From the NCBI RefSeq assembly GCF_014207535.1, contig NZ_JACHGK010000014.1, forward strand, positions 32,754 to 96,753: DNA of 64,000 bases. The letters run 5' to 3'. Within the stretch, counting starts at the first letter, position 1. Every line of letters starts with the position of its first letter. The position numbers and the translations under genes are program-made. Under the pieces are notes generated by a model. That model was not told where the DNA came from. It did no database searches and was given only the letters and a program-made list of their open reading frames with translations. The DNA is from Bacillus benzoevorans. GTDB taxonomy: Bacteria > Bacillota > Bacilli > Bacillales > Cytobacillaceae. Positions 1 to 7,057 of the stretch are shown here, piece after piece.

Positions 1-1009
1 CCTCTTTCGCCTTTAATACAGCATTCGCTGCACATTCTGCTGATGCTGCGGCAAAGTCCATTCCACGAACGGCATAACCGAGGTTAATACAGAATCCCGC
101 TGCATCCCCTACGACCAATACACCATTTCCAATAATTTTAGGCACCATCGTGATACCAGCCTCAGGGACAAGGTGTCCGGAATACTCAATTAACTTTCCG
201 CCTTTTACGAGCGGTTGAATCGCTGGATGATTTTTAAAGTTTTCCAGCATTTGTGGGACAGATATGTCTCCTTTGACTAATTCACTTAAGGTACTTACGA
301 CACCAATCGAAATGCTGGATTTATTGGTATAAATAAATCCGCCTCCAACACGACCGCCAGAAGGTGTCCCCGCAAACAGCCAAGAAGTACCTTCTTCGCC
401 ATTACATTGGAACCGATCCTCAATGACATTTTGCGGCAATTCAATCACTTCTTTTGCTCCAACAGCGACTTGATTCGGTTGTAATTCCCCGCGGAAGCCT
501 AGTTTTTGTGCTAAAAGAGAGTTAACACCATCAGCTAAAATCGTAACATCTGCTTCCAACTCATCTTCACCAGCGACAACCCCGCAAACTTTACCGTCAC
601 GGACAATGAGATCGTCCACACGGATACCGTTAATAATGCTGACGCCTGCTTCTTCGGCCTTTTCTGCTATCCATTGGTCAAATTCACCGCGGAGCACTGA
701 ATAGGAGTCACTGCCTTGTACGCCGAGCATTTCAGATTGAAAATCAATGGTAAAATTACTTTCTTCTGTCATCAAACTAATTTTTTCACGTGTTATTTTT
801 CGTTGCACTGGAGCTTCAGCGGCAAAGTTTGGCATAATCTTTTCCAGACTATGACTGTAAATCCGGCCGCCGGTCATATTTTTACTGCCTGAGTAATTTC
901 CACGTTCGACTAATAAAACTTCCAAGCCTTCTTTTGCTAATAAATAGGACGTAACTGTCCCGGCAATCCCTCCGCCAACAACGATGGCATCAAATTTTTC
1001 CTCCGACAT
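1..1009 (-). CDS. fixC: FixC-like electron-transfer flavoprotein:quinone oxidoreductase, C-terminus cut by window edge
   Basis: This flavoprotein would pass electrons between the FixAB flavoprotein and the membrane quinone pool. The 336 visible codons start with a Rossmann FAD motif (VGGGIAG, residues 11-17), then an ERG adenine-ribose end and the FixC-type stretches KNMTGGRIYSHSLE, VLADGVNSLLAQKLG-like and GDAAGFCINLGYAVRGMD. It closely resembles E. coli FixC (about 428 residues, from memory), so roughly 90 residues and probably a ferredoxin-like fixX lie beyond base 1. The ATG has an AGGGTG ribosome site. It is the fourth gene after the sigma-54 promoter at 4210-4227. A general ETF dehydrogenase is less likely, because FixA and FixB are adjacent. 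Confidence 0.93.
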   Translation of the reverse strand, partial: MSEEKFDAIVVGGGIAGTVTSYLLAKEGLEVLLVERGNYSGSKNMTGGRIYSHSLEKIMPNFAAEAPVQRKITREKISLMTEESNFTIDFQSEMLGVQGSDSYSVLRGEFDQWIAEKAEEAGVSIINGIRVDDLIVRDGKVCGVVAGEDELEADVTILADGVNSLLAQKLGFRGELQPNQVAVGAKEVIELPQNVIEDRFQCNGEEGTSWLFAGTPSGGRVGGGFIYTNKSSISIGVVSTLSELVKGDISVPQMLENFKNHPAIQPLVKGGKLIEYSGHLVPEAGITMVPKIIGNGVLVVGDAAGFCINLGYAVRGMDFAAASAECAANAVLKAKE

Positions 1010-1042
1010 TTTTAACACCCTTTCGGTCTCTTCCTTAGTAAG

Positions 1043-1074
1043 AAGCGGAAAAACCAGATGGAGTTTTTCCGCTT
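1043..1074 (-). other. Intercistronic stem-loop between fixB and fixC
   Basis: Arms AAGCGGAAAAAC and GTTTTTCCGCTT are perfectly complementary around an 8-nt loop. On the minus (coding) strand the stem is not followed by a clean T-run, so it is more likely an mRNA processing or stabilising hairpin, or a leaky attenuator, than a full terminator. Two other junctions of this gene block carry comparable hairpins. Confidence 0.6.
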
Positions 1075-1150
1075 TTTTCTCTGTCGTTTAGTTGTTAAAC
1101 TGTCAATTAATAAAATGAGTAACTTATAAAATGAATAACATATTTGACTG

Positions 1151-2056
1151 TTAAACTAGTACTTTATTAAAATGTTCTGTTAAGGCAGGTACTACTTTAT
1201 ATAGGTCACCTACGATGCCATAATCCGCATATTTAAAAATAGGAGCGTTTTTATCTTTATTCACAGCAATCACTACTTTAGACTGGTTGATTCCAACAAC
1301 GTGCTGAATTTGACCAGAAATTCCAAGTGCAACATAGATATCCGGTGAAAGCATTAAGCCCGTTACCCCAATATAAAGTTCCTTCGGCATCCAGCCTTCG
1401 CCGTCAGCAATTGGACGGGAACAGCCTACTTCCGCACCGATTGATGCAGCAAAGTCCTTAATCATATCAAGGTCCTCTTGCGCAGCAAGACCGCGTCCAA
1501 TTCCCACAACGCGTTTTGATTTATTTAAATCAGCAGAAGTTTTAGGTTTCTGTTCTTTACTAACTACTTTAATCGTGAAAGCAGGTGCTACGAATGCAAC
1601 TGTTTCTACTTCGCTCTCTAACGTTACTGGTTCTGAGTCAGCAAAGACACCAGATCCTACAGTGACAATCGCAGTGGCAGTAACGGCTTTCTCCTTGCGG
1701 ACAGCAGCGCCGCCATAAACCATATGTTTGGCTTCTCCAGCACTTGTTAATTCGGAAGCATCTGTAATAACACTTGCTCCCAGCATCGCAGCCAAACGTC
1801 CAGACACTAGCTTACAGCGTTTAGTAGGCTCTACTAATAAGAAACTAGGTTTAACCTTTTCTACTAGTGCAGCAATTGTTTCTGTATAATCTTCAAACAT
1901 GGCATCTGCTTGTGCAGGGATATGCCATACTTTATCAGCAAAGCCGCCTTGTGCCTCACCAATTACAATGGCTTCTACACGATCGCCTAATTGACGAGCC
2001 CCATTACATAGTTCAATAAGAGTACTAGTTTTTTCAGCAAATACTAATATAGTCAT
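1151..2056 (-). CDS. fixB: FixB-like electron-transfer flavoprotein alpha subunit
   Basis: This is the large ETF subunit, which binds FAD and pairs with FixA to carry electrons between an acyl-CoA dehydrogenase and FixC. The product has about 301 residues (E. coli FixB about 313). The C-terminal FAD-binding half is recognisable from VVGIGRGLAAQEDL, AEVGCSRPIADGEGW, GISGQIQHVVGI and IFKYADYGIVGDL. I chose the ATG at 2056 because an AGGTGG ribosome site sits 9 nt upstream; a GTG three codons earlier is too close to it. The gene follows fixA by 13 bp, so the two are probably translated together in the sigma-54-driven operon. General ETF-alpha is the alternative, but the FixA, FixC and CaiA-like neighbours favour FixB. 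Confidence 0.92.
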   Translation of the reverse strand: MTILVFAEKTSTLIELCNGARQLGDRVEAIVIGEAQGGFADKVWHIPAQADAMFEDYTETIAALVEKVKPSFLLVEPTKRCKLVSGRLAAMLGASVITDASELTSAGEAKHMVYGGAAVRKEKAVTATAIVTVGSGVFADSEPVTLESEVETVAFVAPAFTIKVVSKEQKPKTSADLNKSKRVVGIGRGLAAQEDLDMIKDFAASIGAEVGCSRPIADGEGWMPKELYIGVTGLMLSPDIYVALGISGQIQHVVGINQSKVVIAVNKDKNAPIFKYADYGIVGDLYKVVPALTEHFNKVLV

Positions 2057-2069
2057 TATCTTCACCCAC

Positions 2070-2840
2070 CTATCGTAATTCTACAGCAATTTTTTCGATA
2101 AATTGTTGAATCGCGTCATCTGAGCCGCCTTCAATCACAATCTGCTTCCGCTCAACTTGTTTAGGAGCTTTTGTTTCTAGAACCTCAATGGAATGAGCCG
2201 GAATAGTTAGGTCTGCATCACCTGAACTCCAAACAGTGGAAGGTTTTTTGCCTGCGGATAAAATTTGTTTCATACTTGGAATACGCGGCTCATTGATGTC
2301 TGCAGTAACGGAAAGCACAGCTGGAAGCGGTACTTCCAGGGTTTCAACTTCATCTTCTAAAGTACGTTCAACGATAGCTTTACCGTCAACAACAGAGATT
2401 TTGCTTACGCTGTTAATAGTTGGGACGGAAAGAAGCTGTCCTAATTGTGCTCCTACTTGTTGCGCATATAAATCAGAAGACCCATCGCCGCAAAGAATAA
2501 GATCATAACTGCCAATTTTTTCAATGCCTGCTTTTAAGGCTTGAGCAGTTTGATGCGTGTCCATATTGTCTAAGCTGTCGTCCGCAATAAGGTATAAACT
2601 TTCAGGACCACGGGATAACACATTTTTCTTTAATTTAGAGTCATCGATTTTAGCTGCGCCGGCACTTAATGCCAGTAAGTTTCCGCCATTTGCTTCCACA
2701 AGCTGTGCACCTGCTTCAATGCTGTTTATATCATAGTTACTTATTGTAAGCTTTGCCTTGTCTACAGAAATGTCACCGTTAGAGTTAACCATAATGTCTT
2801 GTTCATCTGGAACGACTTTAAAACAAGCGATAATATTCAT
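2070..2840 (-). CDS. fixA: FixA-like electron-transfer flavoprotein beta subunit
   Basis: This is the small ETF subunit. It has 256 residues, the same length as I recall for E. coli FixA, and shares long blocks with it: FKVVPDEQDI near the start, VLSRGPE, LILCGDGSSDLYAQQVG, TLEDEVETLEVPLPAV and PRIPSMKQIL. The second of two adjacent ATGs is chosen because the GAGGTG ribosome site is only 2 nt from the first. It lies between the CaiA-like dehydrogenase and fixB, and a perfect 17-bp hairpin separates it from the former. That hairpin may set the ratio of dehydrogenase to electron-transfer subunits. Whether this FixAB bifurcates electrons or simply passes them on cannot be decided from sequence. 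Confidence 0.93.
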   Translation of the reverse strand: MNIIACFKVVPDEQDIMVNSNGDISVDKAKLTISNYDINSIEAGAQLVEANGGNLLALSAGAAKIDDSKLKKNVLSRGPESLYLIADDSLDNMDTHQTAQALKAGIEKIGSYDLILCGDGSSDLYAQQVGAQLGQLLSVPTINSVSKISVVDGKAIVERTLEDEVETLEVPLPAVLSVTADINEPRIPSMKQILSAGKKPSTVWSSGDADLTIPAHSIEVLETKAPKQVERKQIVIEGGSDDAIQQFIEKIAVELR

Positions 2841-2891
2841 CATTTCACCTCAAGTTAGTAGTAAACTAGTCTAATAAAAAAATGGTGGAAT

Positions 2892-2928
2892 CCAGGCATT
2901 AAATAGATGTAATCTATTTAATGCCTGG
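2892..2928 (-). other. Perfect 17-bp stem-loop between the acyl-CoA dehydrogenase gene and fixA
   Basis: The left arm at 2892-2908 (starting CCAGGCATT) and the right arm at 2912-2928 are perfect complements with a 3-nt loop. On the coding strand a T7 run follows only after about 10 nt, so it may be a leaky terminator or an mRNA-protecting hairpin. It lies inside an otherwise continuous operon. Confidence 0.7.
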
Positions 2929-3005
2929 AAGGGCTTTCATAAAGAATGTTTATGAAATAGCAACTTTTCAAAGTATTGGATGATGATCAAACTAAAAGTA
3001 TCTTG

Positions 3006-4160
3006 TTATTTTGCATATTTTTTAATAATTTGACGACCAGAAATATGAACCATAATTTGGTCAGTACCACCAGCATATTGGTTCCCACGGCAATCCTGCC
3101 ATAATCTGCTTGTTCTTGAATCTGTCGTATAACCAAGACCGCCAAAGATTTGCATAGCATCTGAAGCCACTTCAGTAGATGTTTTACAAACATAGCGTTT
3201 CACAAGTGCACTGTCTAAACGTACAGGAATGTTATTATCCATTTTCCAAGCTGTACTATATAATAGATGTCTCATCGTTTGTAATTTAATTTCCATATCC
3301 GTGAGCATTTGTTGAATTTGCTGGAAATCTCCAATTGGTTTTCCAAAAGCAATTCTTTCCCCTGCATACTTCGCAGCATCTTCCATCGCAGCCTGCGCCA
3401 TACCTAAGCTGTGAGCTGCAACAAATAAACGCTCGATTTCAAAATTTTTCATTAAGTTAGTGAAGCCTTTTCCTGTTTCACCAACTTGAGCGCTTTCGTC
3501 TACTTCAACATTGTCAAAGTACATTTCACAGAAAGGAACGCTCGTTTGACCAATTTTTGATAATGAAGCTGTTTTCAATCCTGGTGTATCTTTAGATAAA
3601 AGGAACATCGTCATACTTCTATTTGATGGGGATGGATCTTCCTCTTTTGCAATAACTAGAACGTAAGGGTTAATTTCACCATTTGTTACCCATGTTTTTT
3701 GACCGTTAATCACAACTTTTCCGTTGCCTAAGCGCTTAATCGTTGAAGTCATAGAGCCGTTATCAGAACCTGCTCCTGGCTCAGATATTGCAATAGAAAT
3801 AGGGCATCGGCCAGTTTCCTGATAGATATCCATTACTAATTTAACTTGTTCTTTGTTACCAAACTCAACAATATCCCATAATGTAAGGGTGTTAAGGAAG
3901 AATGGAAGAGATCCGCCAGCAGCCCGGCATGTTTCTTCTACAAGAGTTACTAATGTTTGAACATCGCATTCGGTTCCGCCTAAATCTTCAGGAAGACCCA
4001 TAAATCCAAATCCTGCATCTAAATAGGATTTATATACTTCATCTGAGAAACCGTGATCAGCGTATGCTTTTCTTAATACATCATCTGGAAGATACCTTGC
4101 GACCCATTCTCTTGCACTTTCAATCAATAGTTCTTGTTCTTCAGTTCTGCTAAAATCCAT
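3006..4160 (-). CDS. CaiA-like acyl-CoA dehydrogenase / enoyl-CoA reductase
   Basis: This FAD-dependent acyl-CoA dehydrogenase of 384 residues would interconvert a saturated acyl-CoA and its 2-enoyl-CoA, with FixAB as electron partner. Family marks include ISEPGAGSDNGSM (near residues 125-140), NGQKTWVTNG, the FGKPIGDFQQIQ helix and DAMQIFGGLGYT. Where many acyl-CoA dehydrogenases have the catalytic YEGT glutamate, this protein reads YAGGTDQI, and E. coli CaiA as I remember it is similarly altered. That supports a CaiA-like reductase rather than an ordinary beta-oxidation enzyme. An AGGAGG site precedes the ATG, and a consensus sigma-54 promoter lies about 50-67 bp upstream. The acyl group is unknown. 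Confidence 0.85.
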   Translation of the reverse strand: MDFSRTEEQELLIESAREWVARYLPDDVLRKAYADHGFSDEVYKSYLDAGFGFMGLPEDLGGTECDVQTLVTLVEETCRAAGGSLPFFLNTLTLWDIVEFGNKEQVKLVMDIYQETGRCPISIAISEPGAGSDNGSMTSTIKRLGNGKVVINGQKTWVTNGEINPYVLVIAKEEDPSPSNRSMTMFLLSKDTPGLKTASLSKIGQTSVPFCEMYFDNVEVDESAQVGETGKGFTNLMKNFEIERLFVAAHSLGMAQAAMEDAAKYAGERIAFGKPIGDFQQIQQMLTDMEIKLQTMRHLLYSTAWKMDNNIPVRLDSALVKRYVCKTSTEVASDAMQIFGGLGYTTDSRTSRLWQDCRGNQYAGGTDQIMVHISGRQIIKKYAK

Positions 4161-4209
4161 TTATGTTCCCTCCTAGAATAAGCTCTTTTTGTTTCTACAC
4201 TTACTATAT

Positions 4210-4227
4210 TTGCAAGTACCGTGCCAA
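4210..4227 (-). promoter_or_regulatory. Sigma-54 (-24/-12) promoter of the dehydrogenase-fixABC operon
   Basis: The minus strand reads TTGGCACGGTACTTGCAA, which matches the TTGGCACG-N4-TTGCW consensus at every position. The GG and GC doublets have the required 11-bp offset. It lies directly upstream of the dehydrogenase start at 4160. Confidence 0.9.
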
Positions 4228-4357
4228 CTTTTTTATATCAACCTTAGACACCGTAGAATCCCTTTTACATCGCCATTTAGAACGGTTTTCAGCCGAAAAA
4301 TGATAGATTTTTGCCTCGATCCAAAAATACTTGTATGCCAACTTTAGAAGTCCCACA

Positions 4358-4425
4358 GATACAAATATGCATCACCTTTTGACCTAATTGAACGAAAAGA
4401 AGCGTTTTCGATTCAATTAAGTATC
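4358..4425. promoter_or_regulatory. Probable upstream activator sites (two 16-bp dyads) for the promoter at 4210
   Basis: GATACAAATATGCATC (4358-4373) and GATTCAATTAAGTATC (4410-4425) are spaced 52 bp start to start, about five helical turns. The same pair of motifs recurs at 8642 and 8684 upstream of the other sigma-54 promoter. Both pairs sit 130-250 bp upstream, the usual place for enhancer sites of bacterial enhancer-binding proteins. Binding by the activator at 9122-10819 is inferred. Confidence 0.7.
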
Positions 4426-4544
4426 TCCTAAGAGTAATAAAATCGTTATAGAGAATCAAAATAGAATCACTTTTCTAATAATCACTTAAAACTAACTCAT
4501 TTCTTGTTACCTTATCTATTACCCTAAACGTATACTAGAAGATG

Positions 4545-5834
4545 TTACTTGATTCCAATAGCACCCATGAGAACAGCAACATATGTTGCTATTGTAGGAA
4601 TGAGTAATCCTATCACAAATACATATTTATACGTGTCTTTCATCGTTGAATTTGTTACCGCCAACATCGTTAATAATGCACCACAGTTAGGAAGAATGGC
4701 CGCAGTAGAGGCCACAGAAGCAATTCTATGGAAAACTTCTGGACTAATTCCTGTTGTTTGGGATAGTTGATAAAACGTATCACCAAAAGTAGAAAGGGCA
4801 ATTCCCATACCTCCTGCAGCAGAACCTGTGATCATAGACATAACTTGTACAGAAATTGCTTCGGTAAACAATGGATTATCAGAAAGATTAAATAACATAG
4901 TAGTGATATCCGCAAATGCCGGGACTGCAGCAATAACAGCACCAAAACCAACAGCGGCACTAGTATTTAAAATAGCCATTACTGAACCCGCGCCACCCCC
5001 ATTAATAGAGGGAATGAATTGCTTCCAATCCTTTAAATTTAAAAGCATGCTGCCAACGATCCCGATTAAAAGAGCATAGATAGCTTCTAGTTTCACTACA
5101 TTAAGGAAAATAATTACAAGCAACAGTGGGATAAAAGATAAGATCCAGTTTGGAACTGCTTTTTCTTCACCTTGTTCAGCCGGCTTGCCGTTTGATTCCG
5201 GTTCTACATATCCCTCTCCTTTAGCAGTCAGTCTCTTCTGACTAAAGGCTAAGTAAAGATATCCACCGACAGCCATAATTAATGCCGTCACAATCCCGAT
5301 AATAGGCGCAGCTGTAGGGGTTGTATGAAAGTATGGCATTGGGATTAGGTTGTGTATCTGTGGTGATCCAGGTATAGAAGCCATTGCATAAGTACCAAGT
5401 CCAAGCATGATGGTAGGAACAATTAATTTCCTTGAGATATTCGCTTCACGGAATAATTCAATAGCGATTGGATAAATAGCAAACACGATGACAAAAACAC
5501 TGACTCCGCCATAAGCTAAGATGGATGTAGCGAGCAAAACGCCAAGAAGGGCTCTCTTCGTACCAATTAATTGGGATACCTTTACAGCAATTGATTTAGC
5601 AGCACCGGTCGCTTCCATCAATTTACCGAATATGGCTCCTAATAAGAACAGCGGAAACCATTTCTGAACGAAGCCAACAAGACCAGTCATATAAGTATTT
5701 GTATATGCATCAAAAAAGTCTAATCCGCTCAACAACGCTACCACACCTGCTGCCAGCGGCGCTACCCAAATAATGGACCAGCCAATATAAGATAAAGCTA
5801 CAAGCACTGCTAAACCTATAAGAATACTAACCAT
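4545..5834 (-). CDS. GntP-family organic acid permease
   Basis: This integral membrane protein of 429 residues has about a dozen hydrophobic segments and no signal peptide. The pattern fits GntP-type H+ symporters, with long segments such as FPLFLLGAIFGKLMEATGAA (about residues 60-80) and the loop SIPGSPQIHNLIP (about 153-165), which resembles permeases for gluconate and 3-hydroxybutyrate. It probably imports the acid that the neighbouring CoA-transferase activates. The ribosome site is AGGTGA. It lies between the hydratase and dehydrogenase genes, with gaps of about 290 and 380 bp and its own weak sigma-54-like promoter. The substrate cannot be read from sequence; hydroxy or unsaturated carboxylates are the most plausible. 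Confidence 0.82.
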   Translation of the reverse strand: MVSILIGLAVLVALSYIGWSIIWVAPLAAGVVALLSGLDFFDAYTNTYMTGLVGFVQKWFPLFLLGAIFGKLMEATGAAKSIAVKVSQLIGTKRALLGVLLATSILAYGGVSVFVIVFAIYPIAIELFREANISRKLIVPTIMLGLGTYAMASIPGSPQIHNLIPMPYFHTTPTAAPIIGIVTALIMAVGGYLYLAFSQKRLTAKGEGYVEPESNGKPAEQGEEKAVPNWILSFIPLLLVIIFLNVVKLEAIYALLIGIVGSMLLNLKDWKQFIPSINGGGAGSVMAILNTSAAVGFGAVIAAVPAFADITTMLFNLSDNPLFTEAISVQVMSMITGSAAGGMGIALSTFGDTFYQLSQTTGISPEVFHRIASVASTAAILPNCGALLTMLAVTNSTMKDTYKYVFVIGLLIPTIATYVAVLMGAIGIK

Positions 5835-5942
5835 CTATCATTCACCTGATTTCTCAATGTTTTGACAATACATATTATAATTTCCGGGGTAACTATTCAT
5901 TTCAAATTGTCTTTCAATAATCATCATACAAACATTACATTT

Positions 5943-6013
5943 CGGGCTGCCCGTACCGTGCCTCAACCCTCAGAGCCAAAACAATTAAGAATGGATAGGG
6001 AACGGGCTGCCCG
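5943..6013. repeat. Palindrome CGGGCTGCCCG twice, exactly 60 bp apart
   Basis: CGGGCTGCCCG at 5943-5953 and again at 6003-6013 (the latter extended to ACGGGCTGCCCGT) are both perfect dyads. They lie in the spacer upstream of the permease gene, and the first overlaps the candidate sigma-54 promoter at 5948-5965. They could be operator sites; no function is known. Confidence 0.45.
5948..5965 (-). promoter_or_regulatory. Possible weak sigma-54 promoter for the permease gene
   Basis: The minus strand reads GGCACGGTACGGGCA. Its first ten bases are identical to the core of the strong promoter at 4210-4227, and the GG-GC offset is correct. TTGC is replaced by GGGC and the preceding TTGG is shifted, so the site is weak at best. 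Confidence 0.35.
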
Positions 6014-6120
6014 TCATTTCATTTCCCCTCGTCAAAAGGGAGCACACATAAGCGCAGATGATGCTTTATCGCAGCGTAGGGAATCATCATCTTCCATAAG
6101 AAGATCTATGATTACTAATT

Positions 6121-6924
6121 CTATTTATCTTCAAAAACCGGCGAACGTTTTTCTAAGAATGCCGCAATTCCACCCTTAGCATCCTCACTGCCAATTGCAA
6201 GGCCGCCCAATGCTTTTTCCAAACGTAACCCTTCTTCTAAAGACATTTGCATACCCTTGTTTATGGCAATTTTGTCATACTTTATTGAAAGAGGAGCATT
6301 TTGTGCAATGGTGCGAATCAATTCTTCTGCTGCAGGGATCAATTCTTCTGGTTCCACTACCTTGTTTACCAGCCCAATTTCTTTTGCTTCATCGGCTTTG
6401 ATCCTACGGCAGGTGTAAATCAATTCTTTGGCAACACCGATACCAACTAGTCTTGGTAAACGCTGGGTTCCGCCATAAGTTGGGATCAAACCTAAAGTAG
6501 CCTCAGGTAAGCCCATTTGTGCCTTTGTGCTCGCTATACGGATGTCACATGATAACGCTACTTCCAAACCGCCGCCTAAGCAAAAACCATTTATTGCAGC
6601 AACAACAGGGCGAGGGTAATTTTCAAGCAGTGCTAAAGTTTGATAGGTTTCTTCTACTACGTCCATGAAACGTTCGCTTACATTAGGGCTTTTACCAGGA
6701 ACTTCTGCCAATAATTCAGTAATGTCAGCACCCGCAATAAAGCTGCGTCCTTCACCGGTAATAATGACGCCACGGATTGTGCGAACATCTTTATACATCG
6801 TTTCTACAATGTCGCGCAATTCGCCAAGCAACGCAGCGTTAAGCGCATTGAGTGCTTGAGGGCGATTCATCGTAATATAGGCAATGGAATCTTTCACTTC
6901 ATATTTAATATTTTGGTAATCCAT
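6121..6924 (-). CDS. Enoyl-CoA hydratase/isomerase (crotonase family, CaiD-like)
   Basis: A cytosolic crotonase of 267 residues that would add water to a 2-enoyl-CoA or remove it from a 3-hydroxyacyl-CoA. The oxyanion-hole segments are present (SFIAGADITEL near residue 60, GFCLGGGLEVALSCDIRIAS near 108-127). Both glutamates of the hydratase mechanism are in place (GGGLE and LPE before ATLGLIPTYGGTQRL). An AGGAGG site sits 6 nt from the ATG. The gene follows the CoA-transferase by 133 bp, which contain a strong hairpin. In this setting it is likely to play the part CaiD plays in carnitine metabolism, but on an unidentified acid. General short-chain enoyl-CoA hydratase is the alternative. Confidence 0.88.
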   Translation of the reverse strand: MDYQNIKYEVKDSIAYITMNRPQALNALNAALLGELRDIVETMYKDVRTIRGVIITGEGRSFIAGADITELLAEVPGKSPNVSERFMDVVEETYQTLALLENYPRPVVAAINGFCLGGGLEVALSCDIRIASTKAQMGLPEATLGLIPTYGGTQRLPRLVGIGVAKELIYTCRRIKADEAKEIGLVNKVVEPEELIPAAEELIRTIAQNAPLSIKYDKIAINKGMQMSLEEGLRLEKALGGLAIGSEDAKGGIAAFLEKRSPVFEDK

Positions 6925-6971
6925 TTCTTTCCTCCTACCTTCCTAGTAACCAGATTTTTATAGTCCCCTTG

Positions 6972-7009
6972 GCGTTCTAACTTGTGAAATAAATCACAAG
7001 GTAGAACGC
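6972..7009 (-). other. Strong stem-loop between CoA-transferase and hydratase genes
   Basis: Arms GCGTTCTAACTTGTG and CACAAGGTAGAACGC pair at 14 of 15 positions around an 8-nt loop. No T-run follows on the coding strand, so it is not an ordinary terminator. Processing or stabilisation of the mRNA is the likely role. Confidence 0.65.
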
Positions 7010-7057
7010 ATTTCATCAGGGATCCCACGATAAACAAGAGATTGTTTATATTTGTTA

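Noticed and set aside
4322..4343. A second sigma-54-like site (TTGGCATACAAGTATTT on the minus strand)
   Set aside because: The GC doublet required at -13/-12 is absent (TT instead).
6060..6095. GATGATG/CATCATC inverted repeat after the hydratase gene as a terminator
   Set aside because: Only 7-bp arms, a 21-nt loop and no T-run; too weak to call.
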